DNA of 64,000 nucleotides from the NCBI RefSeq assembly GCF_001625695.1, contig NZ_AUXY01000070.1, forward strand, positions 1-64,000, in the 5' to 3' direction. The DNA is from Pseudoalteromonas luteoviolacea H33-S (GTDB lineage: Bacteria > Pseudomonadota > Gammaproteobacteria > Enterobacterales > Alteromonadaceae). Position numbers and translations under genes: made by a program. The notes under the pieces are model-generated. The model saw only the letters and a list, made by a program, of their open reading frames with translations, did not search any database and was not told the origin of the DNA. Of the stretch, positions 1 through 9,951 are shown piece after piece (the first letter of the stretch is position 1; every line of letters begins with the position of its first letter).

Positions 1-295
1 GGTGAAGGGAGTAACCTTCACAGGTTTTAGCCCTTTACTCCTGCTAAATACATTTCCTCAGCAACAGTTAAACTAGCTCATTTCACCTTGCGCGAAAAGA
101 ATGCCAGCGCTTCGCGCTGTGTCATTAACCTTTCGCACGATATTCACCTTGCGTAAATTGAACGTATTCACTTCGCTCATAGTCGTTAATATTTCCCTAC
201 TTTTCAAAAAAGACAATGCTTAATGGGGTGATAACACGAAATTGAACCCATGAGAGATCGAACTGCATGGGCTTGTGAATTATAAAAACATCGAA
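1..295. other. Window edge, no gene recognised
   Basis: No open frame with coding character was recognised here. An inverted repeat CCCATG/CATGGG (about 247-271) is not followed by a clear T-run, so it is not called a terminator. The stretch lies downstream of the minus-strand vWA gene that ends at 296. Confidence 0.4.
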
Positions 296-1480
296 CTAAG
301 TAAGAGTTTTAACGGCTTGGGCGATGCCTTCTAAAGTGAGCGGATACATTCTGCCTTCCATTAATTTATCAATTTGTCCTATTGACTGGTAATACGGCCA
401 GTAATCTTTTGGCTGTGGGTTCAGCCATGCAACTTTATCGAAATGATCTGTAAGCCGTTTTAACCACTCGCTTCCAGGTTCTTGATTCCAATGTTCTACA
501 CTGCCCCCTGGGTAGGTAATTTCATAAGGACCCATTGTCGCATCACCAACAAATATTAAGCGGTAATCTTTGCCGAATTTATGAATGAGTTGATAGGTAT
601 CAAGTAGGGAATCGTTTAAGCGCTCATTGTCTTTCCAGACGTGCTCATAGACACAGTTGTGAAAGTAGTAAAACTCTAAGTGTTTAAACTCGGAGTGAGC
701 AGCACTGAACAACTGTTCACATATTTGGATATGGTCGTCCATTGAGCCCCCAATATCGAACAACATGAGTACGCTAATGGCATTGTGTCTTTGTGGGACC
801 ATTTTAACATCGAGTAGACCGCCTTGTTTTGCTGTTGCTTCTATGGTGTTGTTGAGATCAAGCTCTTCACTCTCATGACTGCGGGCGAATTTTCTCAATT
901 GCTTGATTGCCAATTTCATATTTCGGCTGCTGAGATCTGCATCTTTGTCGAGGTTTTTATATTGCCTCTTATCCCATACCTTGACAGCCTGCCTATGGCG
1001 ACTTTCATGTTGGCCAATTCTTACGCCTTCAGGGTTATATCCATATGCCCCAAAAGGAGATGTGCCGCCTGTGCCTACCCATTTGTTACCACCAGCGTGT
1101 CTTTTTTGCTGCTCTTCAAGGCGACGCTTAAGTGTTTCCATAAGTTTATCTAGCCCACCTAAGGCTTTCAGTTTGGCTTTTTCTTCTTCGCTAAGCTGCT
1201 TCTCAAAGTCTTTTCTTAACCATTCTGCAGGTAAAGCTTGTTGCTGTATTGCACTGGCAAGGTCTACTTGTGCTACACCCTGAAAATAGTCAGCAAACGC
1301 GCGGTCAAATTTATCGAACAAAGTTTCATCTTTGACAAATATCACTTTGCTGAGCGTATAAAAATCATCGATGTTACCAAAGCAGAGCCCTTGCTCTAGC
1401 GCCGAAAGACAATCTAGCAGCTCCCTGAGACTTGCATTAATACCATGTCGCCTAAGAGTAAATAGGAACTCAATGAGCAT
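296..1480 (-). CDS. CoxE-like vWA domain protein
   Basis: A 394-residue protein of the CoxE-like von Willebrand A family. The metal-binding (MIDAS) motif DIGGSM is visible with its first Asp near residue 242, followed by alternating strands and helices of the vWA fold. The N-terminal half is helical and charged (KQLSEEEKAKLKALGG), as is usual in the family. No signal peptide is seen, so it is probably cytoplasmic. Its start codon overlaps the stop of the upstream MoxR gene by one base (TAATG), implying translational coupling. MoxR-vWA pairs generally act as chaperones in metal-centre or complex assembly; the client here cannot be told from sequence. It lies in core genome and is unrelated by position to the TIR island at 57-64 kb. 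Confidence 0.85.
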   Translation of the reverse strand: MLIEFLFTLRRHGINASLRELLDCLSALEQGLCFGNIDDFYTLSKVIFVKDETLFDKFDRAFADYFQGVAQVDLASAIQQQALPAEWLRKDFEKQLSEEEKAKLKALGGLDKLMETLKRRLEEQQKRHAGGNKWVGTGGTSPFGAYGYNPEGVRIGQHESRHRQAVKVWDKRQYKNLDKDADLSSRNMKLAIKQLRKFARSHESEELDLNNTIEATAKQGGLLDVKMVPQRHNAISVLMLFDIGGSMDDHIQICEQLFSAAHSEFKHLEFYYFHNCVYEHVWKDNERLNDSLLDTYQLIHKFGKDYRLIFVGDATMGPYEITYPGGSVEHWNQEPGSEWLKRLTDHFDKVAWLNPQPKDYWPYYQSIGQIDKLMEGRMYPLTLEGIAQAVKTLT

Positions 1481-2313
1481 TATCTTTTACTCATAAAAGC
1501 GAGTTTTTCAATTAAGGTCACATCTTGCTCATTTTTTAACAAAGCTCCAAATAATGGCATAAGGCCGCCTTGGTGTGTTTTGTCATGTAATGTTGTGGCA
1601 TCAATATCTTCGGCAAGTAATAGTTTTAACCAATCGAGTAACTCACTGGTACTGGGTTTTTTCTTAAGGCCTCTAATTTCTCGTAAATTAAAGAATACTT
1701 CCAATGCTTGATTCAGCAGTGTTGCTTTTATATCAGGGAAGTGAACATCCACTATGGCTTTCATCTCTTCAATAGATGGAAAGTCGATGTAATGAAAAAA
1801 GCACCTGCGCAAAAACGCGTCTGGCAGCTCTTTTTCATTATTTGACGTAATGATAACGATAGGTCGGGTATCTGCTTTTACTTGTTGTTGCGTTTCATAA
1901 ACATGAAACTCCATTTTATCTAGTTCGAGCAGCAGGTCATTAGGAAACTCGATATCGGCTTTGTCTATTTCATCTATAAGAAGAACGGGACGCTTGTTCG
2001 CTGAAAATGCCTGCCACAATTTGCCTTTTATTATGTAGTTATTTACATCATGAACACGTTCGTCGCCCAGTTGGCTATCGCGAAGTCGTGATACGGCATC
2101 GTATTCATAAAGCCCCTGCTGAGCTTTAGTGGTAGATTTTATGTGCCATTGGATCAGTTCAGTCTCTAAGCTTTGAGCGAGTTCTTCCGCCAATAGGGTT
2201 TTACCAGTACCTGGTTCACCTTTTATTAGTAGTGGTTTCTCTAACAGAATGGCGGCATTAACCGCCTGTTGTAGTGCTGCTGTTGCTATATATTTGCTTG
2301 TACCTGTGAACAT
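1480..2313 (-). CDS. MoxR-family AAA+ ATPase
   Basis: A 277-residue AAA+ ATPase of the MoxR branch. Walker A GEPGTGKT lies at residues 32-39 and Walker B LLIDEID at about 111-117. A sensor-1 segment (VIITSNNEKELPDAFLRRC) carries the arginines expected for the finger. It is the first gene of a two-gene unit with the vWA protein, joined by a one-base stop/start overlap. MoxR ATPases usually remodel a client recruited by the vWA partner; the client is not identifiable here. Length is normal for the family. The start ATG at 2313 leaves the whole N-terminal helix upstream of Walker A intact. Confidence 0.9.
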   Translation of the reverse strand: MFTGTSKYIATAALQQAVNAAILLEKPLLIKGEPGTGKTLLAEELAQSLETELIQWHIKSTTKAQQGLYEYDAVSRLRDSQLGDERVHDVNNYIIKGKLWQAFSANKRPVLLIDEIDKADIEFPNDLLLELDKMEFHVYETQQQVKADTRPIVIITSNNEKELPDAFLRRCFFHYIDFPSIEEMKAIVDVHFPDIKATLLNQALEVFFNLREIRGLKKKPSTSELLDWLKLLLAEDIDATTLHDKTHQGGLMPLFGALLKNEQDVTLIEKLAFMSKR

Positions 2314-2378
2314 TGTTTCTTGTGGTCTGAGGAGATCATACTACCAGTTTGCCACACTTCCATTTTCACTACCAAATA

Positions 2379-2600
2379 TCATTCTTCTCGCACAAATTGA
2401 AATCTAGGCTGTGTTTTACCGTCAATAGTGACATCTTCAACAAACATGCTCAGAGGCCTTGCCCAGTGGTCATAGTTGCCATATAGCGTTTGATAGATCA
2501 CCAGGGCTTCTTCGCTTTCACTGTGGGTTGCAATAAACAACACTTGGTATTCTTTACCCTTGTAATGGCGGTATATCCCTTTTTTAAGTTCGATAGGCAT
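2379..2600 (-). CDS. DUF1653 small protein
   Basis: A 73-residue protein matching the DUF1653 pattern: an N-terminal GIYRHYKGKEY segment, a central YQTLYG, and a C-terminal RFQFV. These small beta-rich proteins are widespread in bacteria and have no established function. An AGGAC ribosome site precedes the ATG. It lies upstream of the MoxR-vWA pair on the same strand, with a 65-base gap. No signal peptide or membrane segment is visible. Confidence 0.85.
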   Translation of the reverse strand: MPIELKKGIYRHYKGKEYQVLFIATHSESEEALVIYQTLYGNYDHWARPLSMFVEDVTIDGKTQPRFQFVREE

Positions 2601-2687
2601 TGTTGAGTCCTCATATGACTGGGTATAATTGGCTTATTAAAAGACGAGTGCAGATGCTCGATTATCTATGAAATAAGGTTTTAATAC

Positions 2688-3164
2688 ATGAATTATATTG
2701 CGCTTGGCGATTTCAAGAAAGCATGGGTTTTCAGGCATAAGGATCTCCCGATTGACGACGCGGATTTGGCTCAGATTAAGCCGATGACAGCGCAGCGTGC
2801 AGCTGTTCTTTGGAGTACCATGGTTAGCCGAGAGCAAGATCACCCTGACTTTTTTACACCGACAGATTGGGCTGGTAAAGAAGATAACTGGGAGGAAGTG
2901 GTTGATTGGGAAGGCAAGTGGGAAGAAGGCGAGTCTCTATTACCTTCAGAGATCACTGAATATTTGCAGTGGGAAGACAATACAACTGTCTATTTTTGTC
3001 TCTCCAGAGATCACGTTATCGAGACACAGTTTGGTGTATTTAAACGCTGCTGGCAAAACTTTATGTTTTTAGTTGATGGCAGTTTATTACTTGGCAAAAA
3101 ACGAGATGCGGTAGTACAGTTTTTAGAGACTGGCGAAGCTAAACTCGGTAAACGTCCGAAATGA
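2688..3164 (+). CDS. DUF2947 family protein
   Basis: A 158-residue soluble protein rich in Trp and acidic residues. It resembles the DUF2947 family of marine gammaproteobacteria; the assignment is from memory of the family pattern and no function is known. The start ATG is preceded by AAGG. The gene is divergent from the DUF1653 gene, with about 87 bases between them, which must hold both promoters. No signal peptide or membrane segment is visible. Confidence 0.65.
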   Translation: MNYIALGDFKKAWVFRHKDLPIDDADLAQIKPMTAQRAAVLWSTMVSREQDHPDFFTPTDWAGKEDNWEEVVDWEGKWEEGESLLPSEITEYLQWEDNTTVYFCLSRDHVIETQFGVFKRCWQNFMFLVDGSLLLGKKRDAVVQFLETGEAKLGKRPK

Positions 3165-3236
3165 AAATAGACCCCGCTTATAATATTTAATAGACTGACT
3201 GTATTCAGGTATGACGCCGTGATATAAAACCCCTTA

Positions 3237-3878
3237 ATGGGAGGGATTTTGAGAGAGCATAATACAGGCAAGCAACAGACGACTATTTGGCAAGATGAGG
3301 CTTTACGGCTTGTCTACGCTGAGCTTGTTAATGTATTTTATACTCGTGAAATTACGCGCTTATCTAAGGAAGCGGATCCGAACAGACTGAAAAGAGTATT
3401 AAGCAGTTTACCTTATTACGTTGAACGTGCGGCAACGCATATTGTATTGGGTGAAGTGCCTCTTCAGTTGGATAGTCATAATGGGTGTTGGGTGGCAACG
3501 CAAAGGCGGGTTCCATCGCAAACATCTGATAAAGTTCGACTATATTTCGACACACATGCTGAAGTTGGGCTAGTTGTGCCAGTTGCCATCAACCAAGACC
3601 ATGAAACCATTCTTTGCATTGATATGATAGATCAAGTGAATGAATCACAAATACATTGCAATCAATATGGTTGGTTCGCCAATGAGGGACATGGCTTAGA
3701 CAATGCTCACATAAGCGTACTCAAACCGACGAAAGCTTTAATGACAGCCGCCTGTTGTGGTCACCGGTGGCAATATCATAAAATGATAACACCGAGATTA
3801 CTTGGCCTAAGAGAGATGCTACTTGCAAGTAGTATCAATTGGCGCAATGTAGCAAAAAAGAAACTAGTATCAGGCTGA
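3237..3878 (+). CDS. Conserved hypothetical protein
   Basis: A protein of up to 213 residues that I do not recognise. It is cytoplasmic in character and ends in a basic tail. A short Cys/His-rich stretch (TAACCGHRWQYHK) near residue 180 could bind metal, but this is only a suggestion. Start choice is unclear: the ATG at 3237 has no ribosome site, whereas TTG at 3249 follows GGGAGGG at 3239-3245, which includes that ATG's G. The second start would give 209 residues. It sits between the DUF2947 gene and ftsB. Confidence 0.6.
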   Translation: MGGILREHNTGKQQTTIWQDEALRLVYAELVNVFYTREITRLSKEADPNRLKRVLSSLPYYVERAATHIVLGEVPLQLDSHNGCWVATQRRVPSQTSDKVRLYFDTHAEVGLVVPVAINQDHETILCIDMIDQVNESQIHCNQYGWFANEGHGLDNAHISVLKPTKALMTAACCGHRWQYHKMITPRLLGLREMLLASSINWRNVAKKKLVSG

Positions 3879-3931
3879 CAATTATCCTGTTGTCGACGTG
3901 ACTACATCATTCATTTAGTAGGGTATATTTT

Positions 3932-4216
3932 ATGCGTTTGTTTCAGTTAGCGCTATTTTGCCTGTGTGCCTACATACAGTATAAGCTGTGGTTTGGCCAT
4001 CATGGCTTGCAGGACTATCGGAGGATCACCGAAACAGTAAATACCCATCAACAAATGAATGCTGAATTACTGAAAAGAAATAAATTACTTAAAGCAGATA
4101 TTGAAGATCTAAAATTAGGCTTAGAAGGCGTCGAAGAACGAGCTCGACATGAATTAGGTATGATCAAGCCTGATGAAACTTTTATCCGCGTATTACCTAA
4201 GAAGCATTATGAATAA
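3932..4216 (+). CDS. ftsB: Cell division protein FtsB
   Basis: A 94-residue bitopic membrane protein (E. coli FtsB has 103). It has a very short cytoplasmic N-terminus, one transmembrane segment at about 4-20, and a periplasmic coiled coil at about 28-65 (INxxxL-type heptads such as MNAELLKRNKLLKADI). A C-terminal region has the conserved EERARHELGMIKPDE. FtsB links FtsL and FtsQ in the divisome. An AGGG ribosome site precedes ATG 3932. The stop overlaps the ispD start by 8 bases, the usual ftsB-ispD arrangement in gammaproteobacteria. Confidence 0.95.
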   Translation: MRLFQLALFCLCAYIQYKLWFGHHGLQDYRRITETVNTHQQMNAELLKRNKLLKADIEDLKLGLEGVEERARHELGMIKPDETFIRVLPKKHYE

Positions 4217-4913
4217 AGCAATATCATTAGCTGCAGTTGTTCCTGCTGCTGGTGTGGGTTCCAGAATGGGACTTAATCACCCAAAGCAATATCTAAAAAT
4301 TGGCGAAAAGACCATCCTAGAGCATACGTTAATAAAGTTATCTAATGTTGAACATATTAATCATATCTATGTCGCAGTCAGCGAAGAAGATAGCTACTTC
4401 GATGATTTAGACTTAGCTAAGCTAAATACAACGCGTGTACTTGGTGGCAAGGAAAGAGCTGATTCAGTGCTTAATGCTTTGAAGTCGATGCAAGCAGACC
4501 CACCTGAATGGGTTTTAGTGCATGATGCTGCTAGACCGCTTGTCGATATTAAAGATATCGATAAGCTTATTACTTCATGTATAGATACTGGTGAAGGCGC
4601 AATACTTGCGAGCAAAGTGAAAGACACAATTAAAAAAGGCGACAAGTACATAGAAGAGACTGTGCCTAGAGAGCGGCTATGGCAGGCTTTAACTCCTCAA
4701 CTTTTTCCTTATCAAGCGCTTTTGAGTGCACTGGACAGTGCGTTAAATGAAGGGGCGATGGTCACCGATGAAGCTTCTGCAATGGAAAGAGTTGGGCAGC
4801 CTGTGGCATTAGTTTCTGGTCGCTCAGATAATATAAAGATTACCACGCCAGAAGACCATGCTTTGGCATGTTTTCTAATGGCACAACAGCAAAAGAGTAT
4901 TGAGAATGTTTAG
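4209..4913 (+). CDS. ispD: 2-C-methyl-D-erythritol 4-phosphate cytidylyltransferase
   Basis: Third step of the MEP isoprenoid pathway: joins CTP and MEP to form CDP-ME. The nucleotidyltransferase signature [12 protein letters not shown] lies near residues 9-20, and the conserved VHDAARPLV follows near residue 105. Length is 234 residues, normal for IspD, when translation begins at ATG 4209. A start further upstream in the frame at 4173 would add 12 residues with no family support and overlap ftsB more. The 3' end overlaps ispF by 8 bases, so ftsB-ispD-ispF appear translationally coupled. Confidence 0.97.
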   Translation: MNKAISLAAVVPAAGVGSRMGLNHPKQYLKIGEKTILEHTLIKLSNVEHINHIYVAVSEEDSYFDDLDLAKLNTTRVLGGKERADSVLNALKSMQADPPEWVLVHDAARPLVDIKDIDKLITSCIDTGEGAILASKVKDTIKKGDKYIEETVPRERLWQALTPQLFPYQALLSALDSALNEGAMVTDEASAMERVGQPVALVSGRSDNIKITTPEDHALACFLMAQQQKSIENV

Positions 4914-5382
4914 AATTGGTCATGGCTTTGACGTACACAAATTTGGCGGCGAAGGGCCCTTAGTAATTTGTGGCGAGAAAATAGAGTTTGAACAAGGTTT
5001 TATTGCACACTCCGATGGCGATGTTGCAGTTCATGCTCTTTGCGATGCACTGTTAGGAGCGCTTGCCTTAGGTGATATAGGAAAGCACTTCCCTGATACG
5101 GATAGTGAGTTTGAAAACATAGATAGCCGTATTTTATTGAGAAGAGTGATTGAGCAAGTAACGACATCGGGCTACACAGTAGGAAATATTGATGTCACCA
5201 TTGTAGCTCAGGCGCCTAAAATGCGACCGCATATTGATGCAATGAGAGCAAATTTAGCCGCTGATTGCCAAGTTGAACTCGATCAAGTTAATGTCAAAGC
5301 AACTACAACTGAAAAGCTTGGGTTTGAAGGCCGTAAAGAAGGCATTTCAAGTCATGCTGTCGTACTGCTTATGAAGGGGTAG
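4906..5382 (+). CDS. ispF: 2-C-methyl-D-erythritol 2,4-cyclodiphosphate synthase
   Basis: Fifth step of the MEP pathway: converts CDP-ME 2-phosphate to MEcPP with release of CMP. The metal-ligand motif GFDVH (Asp9, His11) is at the N-terminus. [19 protein letters not shown] and the C-terminal [14 protein letters not shown] are also conserved. ATG 4906 gives 158 residues and starts [11 protein letters not shown], matching the family; a TTG two codons upstream is possible but unneeded. The gene overlaps ispD by 8 bases and is followed 4 bases later by truD. Confidence 0.97.
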   Translation: MFRIGHGFDVHKFGGEGPLVICGEKIEFEQGFIAHSDGDVAVHALCDALLGALALGDIGKHFPDTDSEFENIDSRILLRRVIEQVTTSGYTVGNIDVTIVAQAPKMRPHIDAMRANLAADCQVELDQVNVKATTTEKLGFEGRKEGISSHAVVLLMKG

Positions 5383-5386
5383 TTAA

Positions 5387-6430
5387 GTGATTGATGCTAT
5401 AGCTTCGCTTAATTACCTTTATGGAGAGCCTCTATCTCAAGGTGACTTTAAGCAAACAGCAGAAGACTTCGTAGTTGAAGAAATACTAGATATCGAGTTC
5501 ACAGGTGAAGGTGAGCATGTTTGCTTACAGATCATTAAGCGCGGAGAAAATACTGCGTATCTGGCCAAGCAAATTGCTAAATTTGCAGGCGTTGCCCCAA
5601 GAGATGTGAGTTATGCTGGACTAAAAGATCGTCACGGAGTCTGCACACAGTGGTTTAGCGTACCGGTTCCAATCAAAAAGCACATAGATTTTTCGCAGTT
5701 AAACTCGGAGTCTATGGTTGTGATTAAACAAGTGCGACATAACCGAAAATTAAAAACGGGTTGCCACCGTGGAAATCGCTTTGTGATCACGCTCAGGAAT
5801 GTGACCAACCACTTAGATGTGCTCTCTCGCATAAATGCAGTCAGGCAAGGTGTGCCGAATTATTTTGCAGAGCAGCGATTTGGTCATGATGGCCATAATT
5901 TGGCGATGGCAGAGCGGTTATTTAATGGTGAATATATTCGTGACAAAAAGCTCAGAGGTATTGTGATCTCAGCTGCGAGATCGCATATTTTCAATCAAAT
6001 TGTGTCTAAAAGAGTGAAAGAGCATGGTTTAGCTAAAACTTGGCATAGAGAAATATTTTTATTATCAGGTAGCAATGCTTTTTTTGAAGATGACTTAAAC
6101 GACGATGTTGTTGAGCGTTTAAACCAAGGTGATATTCTTTTATCTGCGCCACTAGTTGGTAAAGGAGAGAAGGGACTTACTGAAGTGGAGAAGTCTTGGC
6201 TGAAGGAGCACTTATCTTGGCATCAGGGGCTTGCAGAGCTGGGCTTGAAAAATGAGCGAAGAAGTTTAAGAGTCATCCCTCAATCGCTCAGTGTTAAAAC
6301 CATAGACAGCCAAACCTTGCAGCTAAGCTTTGATTTGCCAAAAGGGTGTTATGCGACTTCTGTATTAAGAGAGCTGATCAAACACAAAGATGTGAGTTTG
6401 AGAGACAAACAAGAATCTGGGGAGCAATAG
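5387..6430 (+). CDS. truD: tRNA pseudouridine(13) synthase TruD
   Basis: Makes pseudouridine 13 in tRNA-Glu. The catalytic motif GLKDRHG, with Asp81 as expected nucleophile, is clear, and the N-terminal DFVVEEI and NRFVITLRN segments are typical. The protein has 347 residues (E. coli 349). Translation most likely begins at GTG 5387, since AAGGGG ends about 8 bases upstream and no in-frame ATG fits. The stop is directly followed by the surE GTG start, so the operon ispD-ispF-truD-surE-pcm continues without a gap. Confidence 0.95.
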   Translation: MIDAIASLNYLYGEPLSQGDFKQTAEDFVVEEILDIEFTGEGEHVCLQIIKRGENTAYLAKQIAKFAGVAPRDVSYAGLKDRHGVCTQWFSVPVPIKKHIDFSQLNSESMVVIKQVRHNRKLKTGCHRGNRFVITLRNVTNHLDVLSRINAVRQGVPNYFAEQRFGHDGHNLAMAERLFNGEYIRDKKLRGIVISAARSHIFNQIVSKRVKEHGLAKTWHREIFLLSGSNAFFEDDLNDDVVERLNQGDILLSAPLVGKGEKGLTEVEKSWLKEHLSWHQGLAELGLKNERRSLRVIPQSLSVKTIDSQTLQLSFDLPKGCYATSVLRELIKHKDVSLRDKQESGEQ

Positions 6431-6432
6431 GT

Positions 6433-7182
6433 GTGAAGATATTACTGAGCAATGACGATGGTGTAAGTGCAAAAGGAATAGAGGTGCTTTACAAAGCGCT
6501 CAGTGAATTAGCTGATGTGACCGTGATTGCGCCTGATCGGAATTGTAGTGGCGCGAGCAACTCTTTAACACTCATGAATCCATTACGTACGAGCACATTG
6601 GAAAATGGGTTTATTTCAGTCAATGGTACACCTACAGACTGTGTACACCTTGGAGTGAACCAATTATTTGATGAACCTCCGGCATTGGTGGTAGCAGGGA
6701 TAAACAATGGTGCCAATTTAGGCGATGATACGCTGTATTCAGGCACGGTTGCCGCCGCTGCTGAAGGTCGTCATTTGGGGTTACCTGCGATAGCTGTCTC
6801 TTTATGCTCTAAAAAAGAAGCGCATTATGAAACTGCTGCGGCAGTCACTTTAAAAATAATTAAGGCACTGGATAGCCACCCATTGCCACAAGATCAAATA
6901 TTAAATATTAATGTGCCTGATATCCCTTTGTCTGAGTTAAAAGGGATTCAAGTTACTCGCCTTGGCGCGCGACACAAAGCAGATACAATGACTAAGCAAA
7001 CAGATCCTTGGAATCGCGATATATATTGGTATGGCACACTGGGTTCAGAGAGCGATGCTGGAGAAGGGACTGACTTTTATGCTGTAAAGCAAGGGTATGC
7101 AGCTATTACGCCATTAACCGTTGATATGACAGCCCATGAGAGCCTTGAACGTTTAGCTACTTGGCTATCGTCTCAGGAGTAA
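6433..7182 (+). CDS. surE: 5'/3'-nucleotidase SurE
   Basis: Metal-dependent nucleoside 5'/3'-monophosphatase (also exopolyphosphatase in E. coli), linked to stationary-phase survival. The N-terminus KILLSNDDG carries the metal-binding Asp8-Asp9. [20 protein letters not shown] is the family signature. The start is GTG 6433, two bases after the truD stop, giving 249 residues (E. coli 253). Upstream in-frame codons would extend into truD and lack family similarity. It forms the standard surE-pcm-nlpD-rpoS block. Confidence 0.96.
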   Translation: MKILLSNDDGVSAKGIEVLYKALSELADVTVIAPDRNCSGASNSLTLMNPLRTSTLENGFISVNGTPTDCVHLGVNQLFDEPPALVVAGINNGANLGDDTLYSGTVAAAAEGRHLGLPAIAVSLCSKKEAHYETAAAVTLKIIKALDSHPLPQDQILNINVPDIPLSELKGIQVTRLGARHKADTMTKQTDPWNRDIYWYGTLGSESDAGEGTDFYAVKQGYAAITPLTVDMTAHESLERLATWLSSQE

Positions 7183-7187
7183 TTATT

Positions 7188-7826
7188 TTGCTTAATAACT
7201 ATCAACGCAGTGCTGATAAATTGATCACCAACTTGAGAGCGCAAGGGGTTCAAGATGAAACTGTTTTGCAGGCAATGCTCAATACCCCAAGACACCTATT
7301 TATTGATGATGTACTAAAGCATAAGTCATATGAGAATACGGCATTACCTATTGGTCAGGGGCAGACAATATCTCAGCCATACATAGTAGCTAAGATGACC
7401 GAGGTGTTGCGTCAGGTTGGTGTTCATGACAATGTTTTAGAAGTAGGAACTGGCTCGGGATATCAAACTGCCATATTAGCGCAGTTGTTTGATAAGGTTT
7501 TTAGTATTGAGAGAATAAAAGCCCTTCAATGGCAAGCTAAGAGACGGCTTCATCAACTCGATTTATATAATGTTTCGATGAAACATGGCGATGGTTGGCA
7601 AGGGTGGCATTCCAAAGCGCCTTTCAATGGCATCATAGTAACGGCTGCCGCGTCCGTTGTTCCTGAGTCACTGTTAGCACAATTAGCTGATGGCGGTGCC
7701 ATGATAATTCCCGTTGGAGTGGAAGAGCAGGTATTAACGCTGTTTGTCAATCAAGATGGGAAAATAACTAGGCAGGACATTGCTGCTGTAAAGTTTGTCC
7801 CGCTTGTTGCTGGACCAATCTTATAA
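7188..7826 (+). CDS. pcm: Protein-L-isoaspartate O-methyltransferase
   Basis: Repairs isoaspartyl residues in aged proteins using S-adenosylmethionine. The SAM-binding motif VLEVGTGSGYQTAILA and the family signature PIGQGQTISQPYIVA are present. The start is TTG 7188: AGGAG at 7175-7179 gives a spacing of 8, and the resulting 212 residues fit the family. No in-frame ATG lies near. It follows surE by 5 bases. Confidence 0.95.
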   Translation: MLNNYQRSADKLITNLRAQGVQDETVLQAMLNTPRHLFIDDVLKHKSYENTALPIGQGQTISQPYIVAKMTEVLRQVGVHDNVLEVGTGSGYQTAILAQLFDKVFSIERIKALQWQAKRRLHQLDLYNVSMKHGDGWQGWHSKAPFNGIIVTAAASVVPESLLAQLADGGAMIIPVGVEEQVLTLFVNQDGKITRQDIAAVKFVPLVAGPIL

Positions 7827-7924
7827 ATAATAGAGGAAATATATTCGCAACCCTGATAAATTGTCTCTTATTAGTGGTTTAAGTATACATATGTAATTAG
7901 ATAATGGGATTTAATGGAGTGTGG

Positions 7925-8752
7925 GTGAAAAGTGCGAACTTTTTTATAGTAGGTATACTATGCAGCTCATTAGTAGCCTGTTCATCTGTCCATAAGCCAG
8001 CACCTGTGGTTAGTCTTACTAAAGGTAAGACCAAGGTGTCAAAAAAAATTCATATAAAAAATAATCGCTATAAAGTGAAAAAAGGTGATACATTATTTTC
8101 CATTGCATTTAGTGCAAATAAAGATGTTCGAACGGTTGCCAAAATCAACAAAATTAAGCCTCCTTACACTATTTTCCCCGGCCAAACTATTTTATTAACC
8201 TATCCTAAAAAATCTAACAAAAAGACTAAAACAGCACCATTGCCAACCAAAAAATATACAACTAATAAACCTTTAAATAACAAACCCTCAAAAAAAGAGC
8301 TTGATCCACCCAAGCAACGAGAGTATGTTCAAAGTCAAGCCAATAAAAAAACCAATAACACCAATACTTTGTTGAATAAAAAGGTACGGTGGAATTGGCC
8401 CGCAGTAGGTAAAGTGACAAGACGCTTTTCTATTAAAGAAAATGGCTACAAGGGAATACAGATCACAAACAAAACAGGGACATCGATAAAAGCTGCGGCA
8501 AGTGGCATTGTTGTTTATGCAGGGAGTGCATTACGAGGCTATGGTAATTTGATTATTCTGAAACACACAGATGATTATCTTAGTGCCTATGCCCACAATT
8601 CCAAATTGCTAGTAAGAGAGCAGCAGCAGGTTAAAGTGGGGCAGAAGATTGCCGAAATGGGGAGTTCGGATGCAAGCTCGGTGGCTTTACGTTTTGAAGT
8701 AAGGTATCGAGGTAAATCTGTAGATCCTATTAGGTATCTGCCTAAAAAATAG
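7925..8752 (+). CDS. nlpD: Murein hydrolase activator lipoprotein NlpD
   Basis: Envelope lipoprotein that activates an amidase (AmiC in E. coli) for daughter-cell separation. A lipoprotein signal ends in the lipobox LVAC. A LysM domain (YKVKKGDTLFSIA) follows, then a Lys/Thr/Asn-rich linker and a C-terminal LytM/M23 domain. The zinc ligands are degenerate: the usual HxGxD is replaced by KGIQI, and the LHFE box reads LRFEV, so it is an activator and not an enzyme. GTG 7925 follows GGAG and gives 275 residues; ATG 7904 is an alternative without a ribosome site. It precedes rpoS, whose main promoter is usually inside nlpD. Confidence 0.93.
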   Translation: MKSANFFIVGILCSSLVACSSVHKPAPVVSLTKGKTKVSKKIHIKNNRYKVKKGDTLFSIAFSANKDVRTVAKINKIKPPYTIFPGQTILLTYPKKSNKKTKTAPLPTKKYTTNKPLNNKPSKKELDPPKQREYVQSQANKKTNNTNTLLNKKVRWNWPAVGKVTRRFSIKENGYKGIQITNKTGTSIKAAASGIVVYAGSALRGYGNLIILKHTDDYLSAYAHNSKLLVREQQQVKVGQKIAEMGSSDASSVALRFEVRYRGKSVDPIRYLPKK

Positions 8753-8804
8753 CGTATCGACGTATTGATGGAACACTATCACTTATTCGCTTGGGAGGAT
8801 GCTT

Positions 8805-9788
8805 ATGGCTCAAACAGCAAAACAGAAAAGTAAAGTGAACCCGGAATTAGACGATAAGTTTGACGGGGTGGATGAAGACGGTCCTAACGAAGAACTTTTG
8901 GAAGACATTGACAGCGATGAAGAAGTCTTCGCAAAAGATGAGACAGTCAAAAACTTAGATGCAACTCAGCTATATTTAGGAGAGATTGGTTTTTCTCCAT
9001 TATTGAGTGCGGAAGAAGAAGTATATTTTGCGAGAAAAGCCCTCAAAGGGTGTGAAGCCTCTCGTAAAAGAATGATTGAAAGTAACTTAAGGCTAGTCGT
9101 TAAAATAGCGCGCCGTTACAACAATCGTGGTTTAGCACTGCTTGACCTCATTGAAGAAGGCAATCTAGGCCTAATCAGAGCGGTAGAGAAATTTGATCCT
9201 GAAAGAGGCTTTCGGTTTTCTACATACGCGACATGGTGGATCCGCCAAACCATAGAGCGTGCCATCATGAACCAAACCCGCACCATTCGCTTACCTATAC
9301 ATGTTGTTAAAGAACTTAATGTATATCTCAGAACTGCTAGGGAGCTGACACAAAAGCTAGATCATGAACCGACAGCTGAAGAGATCGCAGAATGCTTAGA
9401 TAGGCCGGTTGAAGATGTCAGTAAAATGCTGCGTCTGAATGAGAAGATCACGTCAGTTGATACCCCAATCGGTGGTGATAACGATAAAGCTTTATTGGAT
9501 ATCATTGCAGATGAAAGAGGTTATGAGCCTGAAAGTGAAGTGCAAAACAAAGATATTAATCGACATATTATTGATTGGCTCGGTGAACTCAATCCAAAGC
9601 AGCGAGAAGTATTAGCACGACGATTTGGTTTATTGGGGTATGAGCCTTCAACGTTAGAGGATGTTGGTCGAGAAATTGGATTGACACGGGAGCGGGTAAG
9701 GCAAATTCAGGTTGAGGCGTTGCGTCGGCTCAAAGATATATTACAGCATGAAGGGCTCAGTACAGATAGTTTATTTGAGCAGCTTTAG
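8805..9788 (+). CDS. rpoS: RNA polymerase sigma factor RpoS
   Basis: General stress and stationary-phase sigma factor. Region 1.2 ([16 protein letters not shown]), region 2 ([14 protein letters not shown]), region 3, and the region 4 helix-turn-helix ([19 protein letters not shown]) are all present. ATG 8805 follows GGGAGG at ideal spacing and gives 327 residues (E. coli 330). The ATG two codons upstream overlaps that ribosome site. The N-terminus is unusually acidic. It lies 52 bases downstream of nlpD and ends the operon. Confidence 0.97.
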   Translation: MAQTAKQKSKVNPELDDKFDGVDEDGPNEELLEDIDSDEEVFAKDETVKNLDATQLYLGEIGFSPLLSAEEEVYFARKALKGCEASRKRMIESNLRLVVKIARRYNNRGLALLDLIEEGNLGLIRAVEKFDPERGFRFSTYATWWIRQTIERAIMNQTRTIRLPIHVVKELNVYLRTARELTQKLDHEPTAEEIAECLDRPVEDVSKMLRLNEKITSVDTPIGGDNDKALLDIIADERGYEPESEVQNKDINRHIIDWLGELNPKQREVLARRFGLLGYEPSTLEDVGREIGLTRERVRQIQVEALRRLKDILQHEGLSTDSLFEQL

Positions 9789-9896
9789 GTTGGATTATTA
9801 ATATAATGATTTTTTAGATGAGCCATAGCATATTTTTTGAACCTTATTGAAGAGGTTGCGGTGTAAAACTTGTATTATGTTTTGACTGGATGATGA

Positions 9897-9928
9897 AAAA
9901 AAAACCACGCTATTTTAGCGTGGTTTTT
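9897..9928. terminator. Bidirectional terminator between rpoS and valS
   Basis: A perfect 12-bp stem (9901-9912 with 9916-9927) and a 3-base loop. It has an A-run on its left and a T-run on its right, so it can stop transcription from both convergent genes. The remaining rpoS-valS gap (9789-9951) shows nothing else. Confidence 0.9.
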
Positions 9929-9951
9929 GCTTCTATGAAGTCGCTTATTTA

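Noticed and set aside
240..280. Terminator after the vWA gene
   Set aside because: A six-base stem with a long loop and no T-run.
296..2313. First MoxR-vWA pair as part of a defence system
   Set aside because: It is flanked by conserved core genes, lacks any effector domain, and has an intact MIDAS as in housekeeping CoxE-like pairs.
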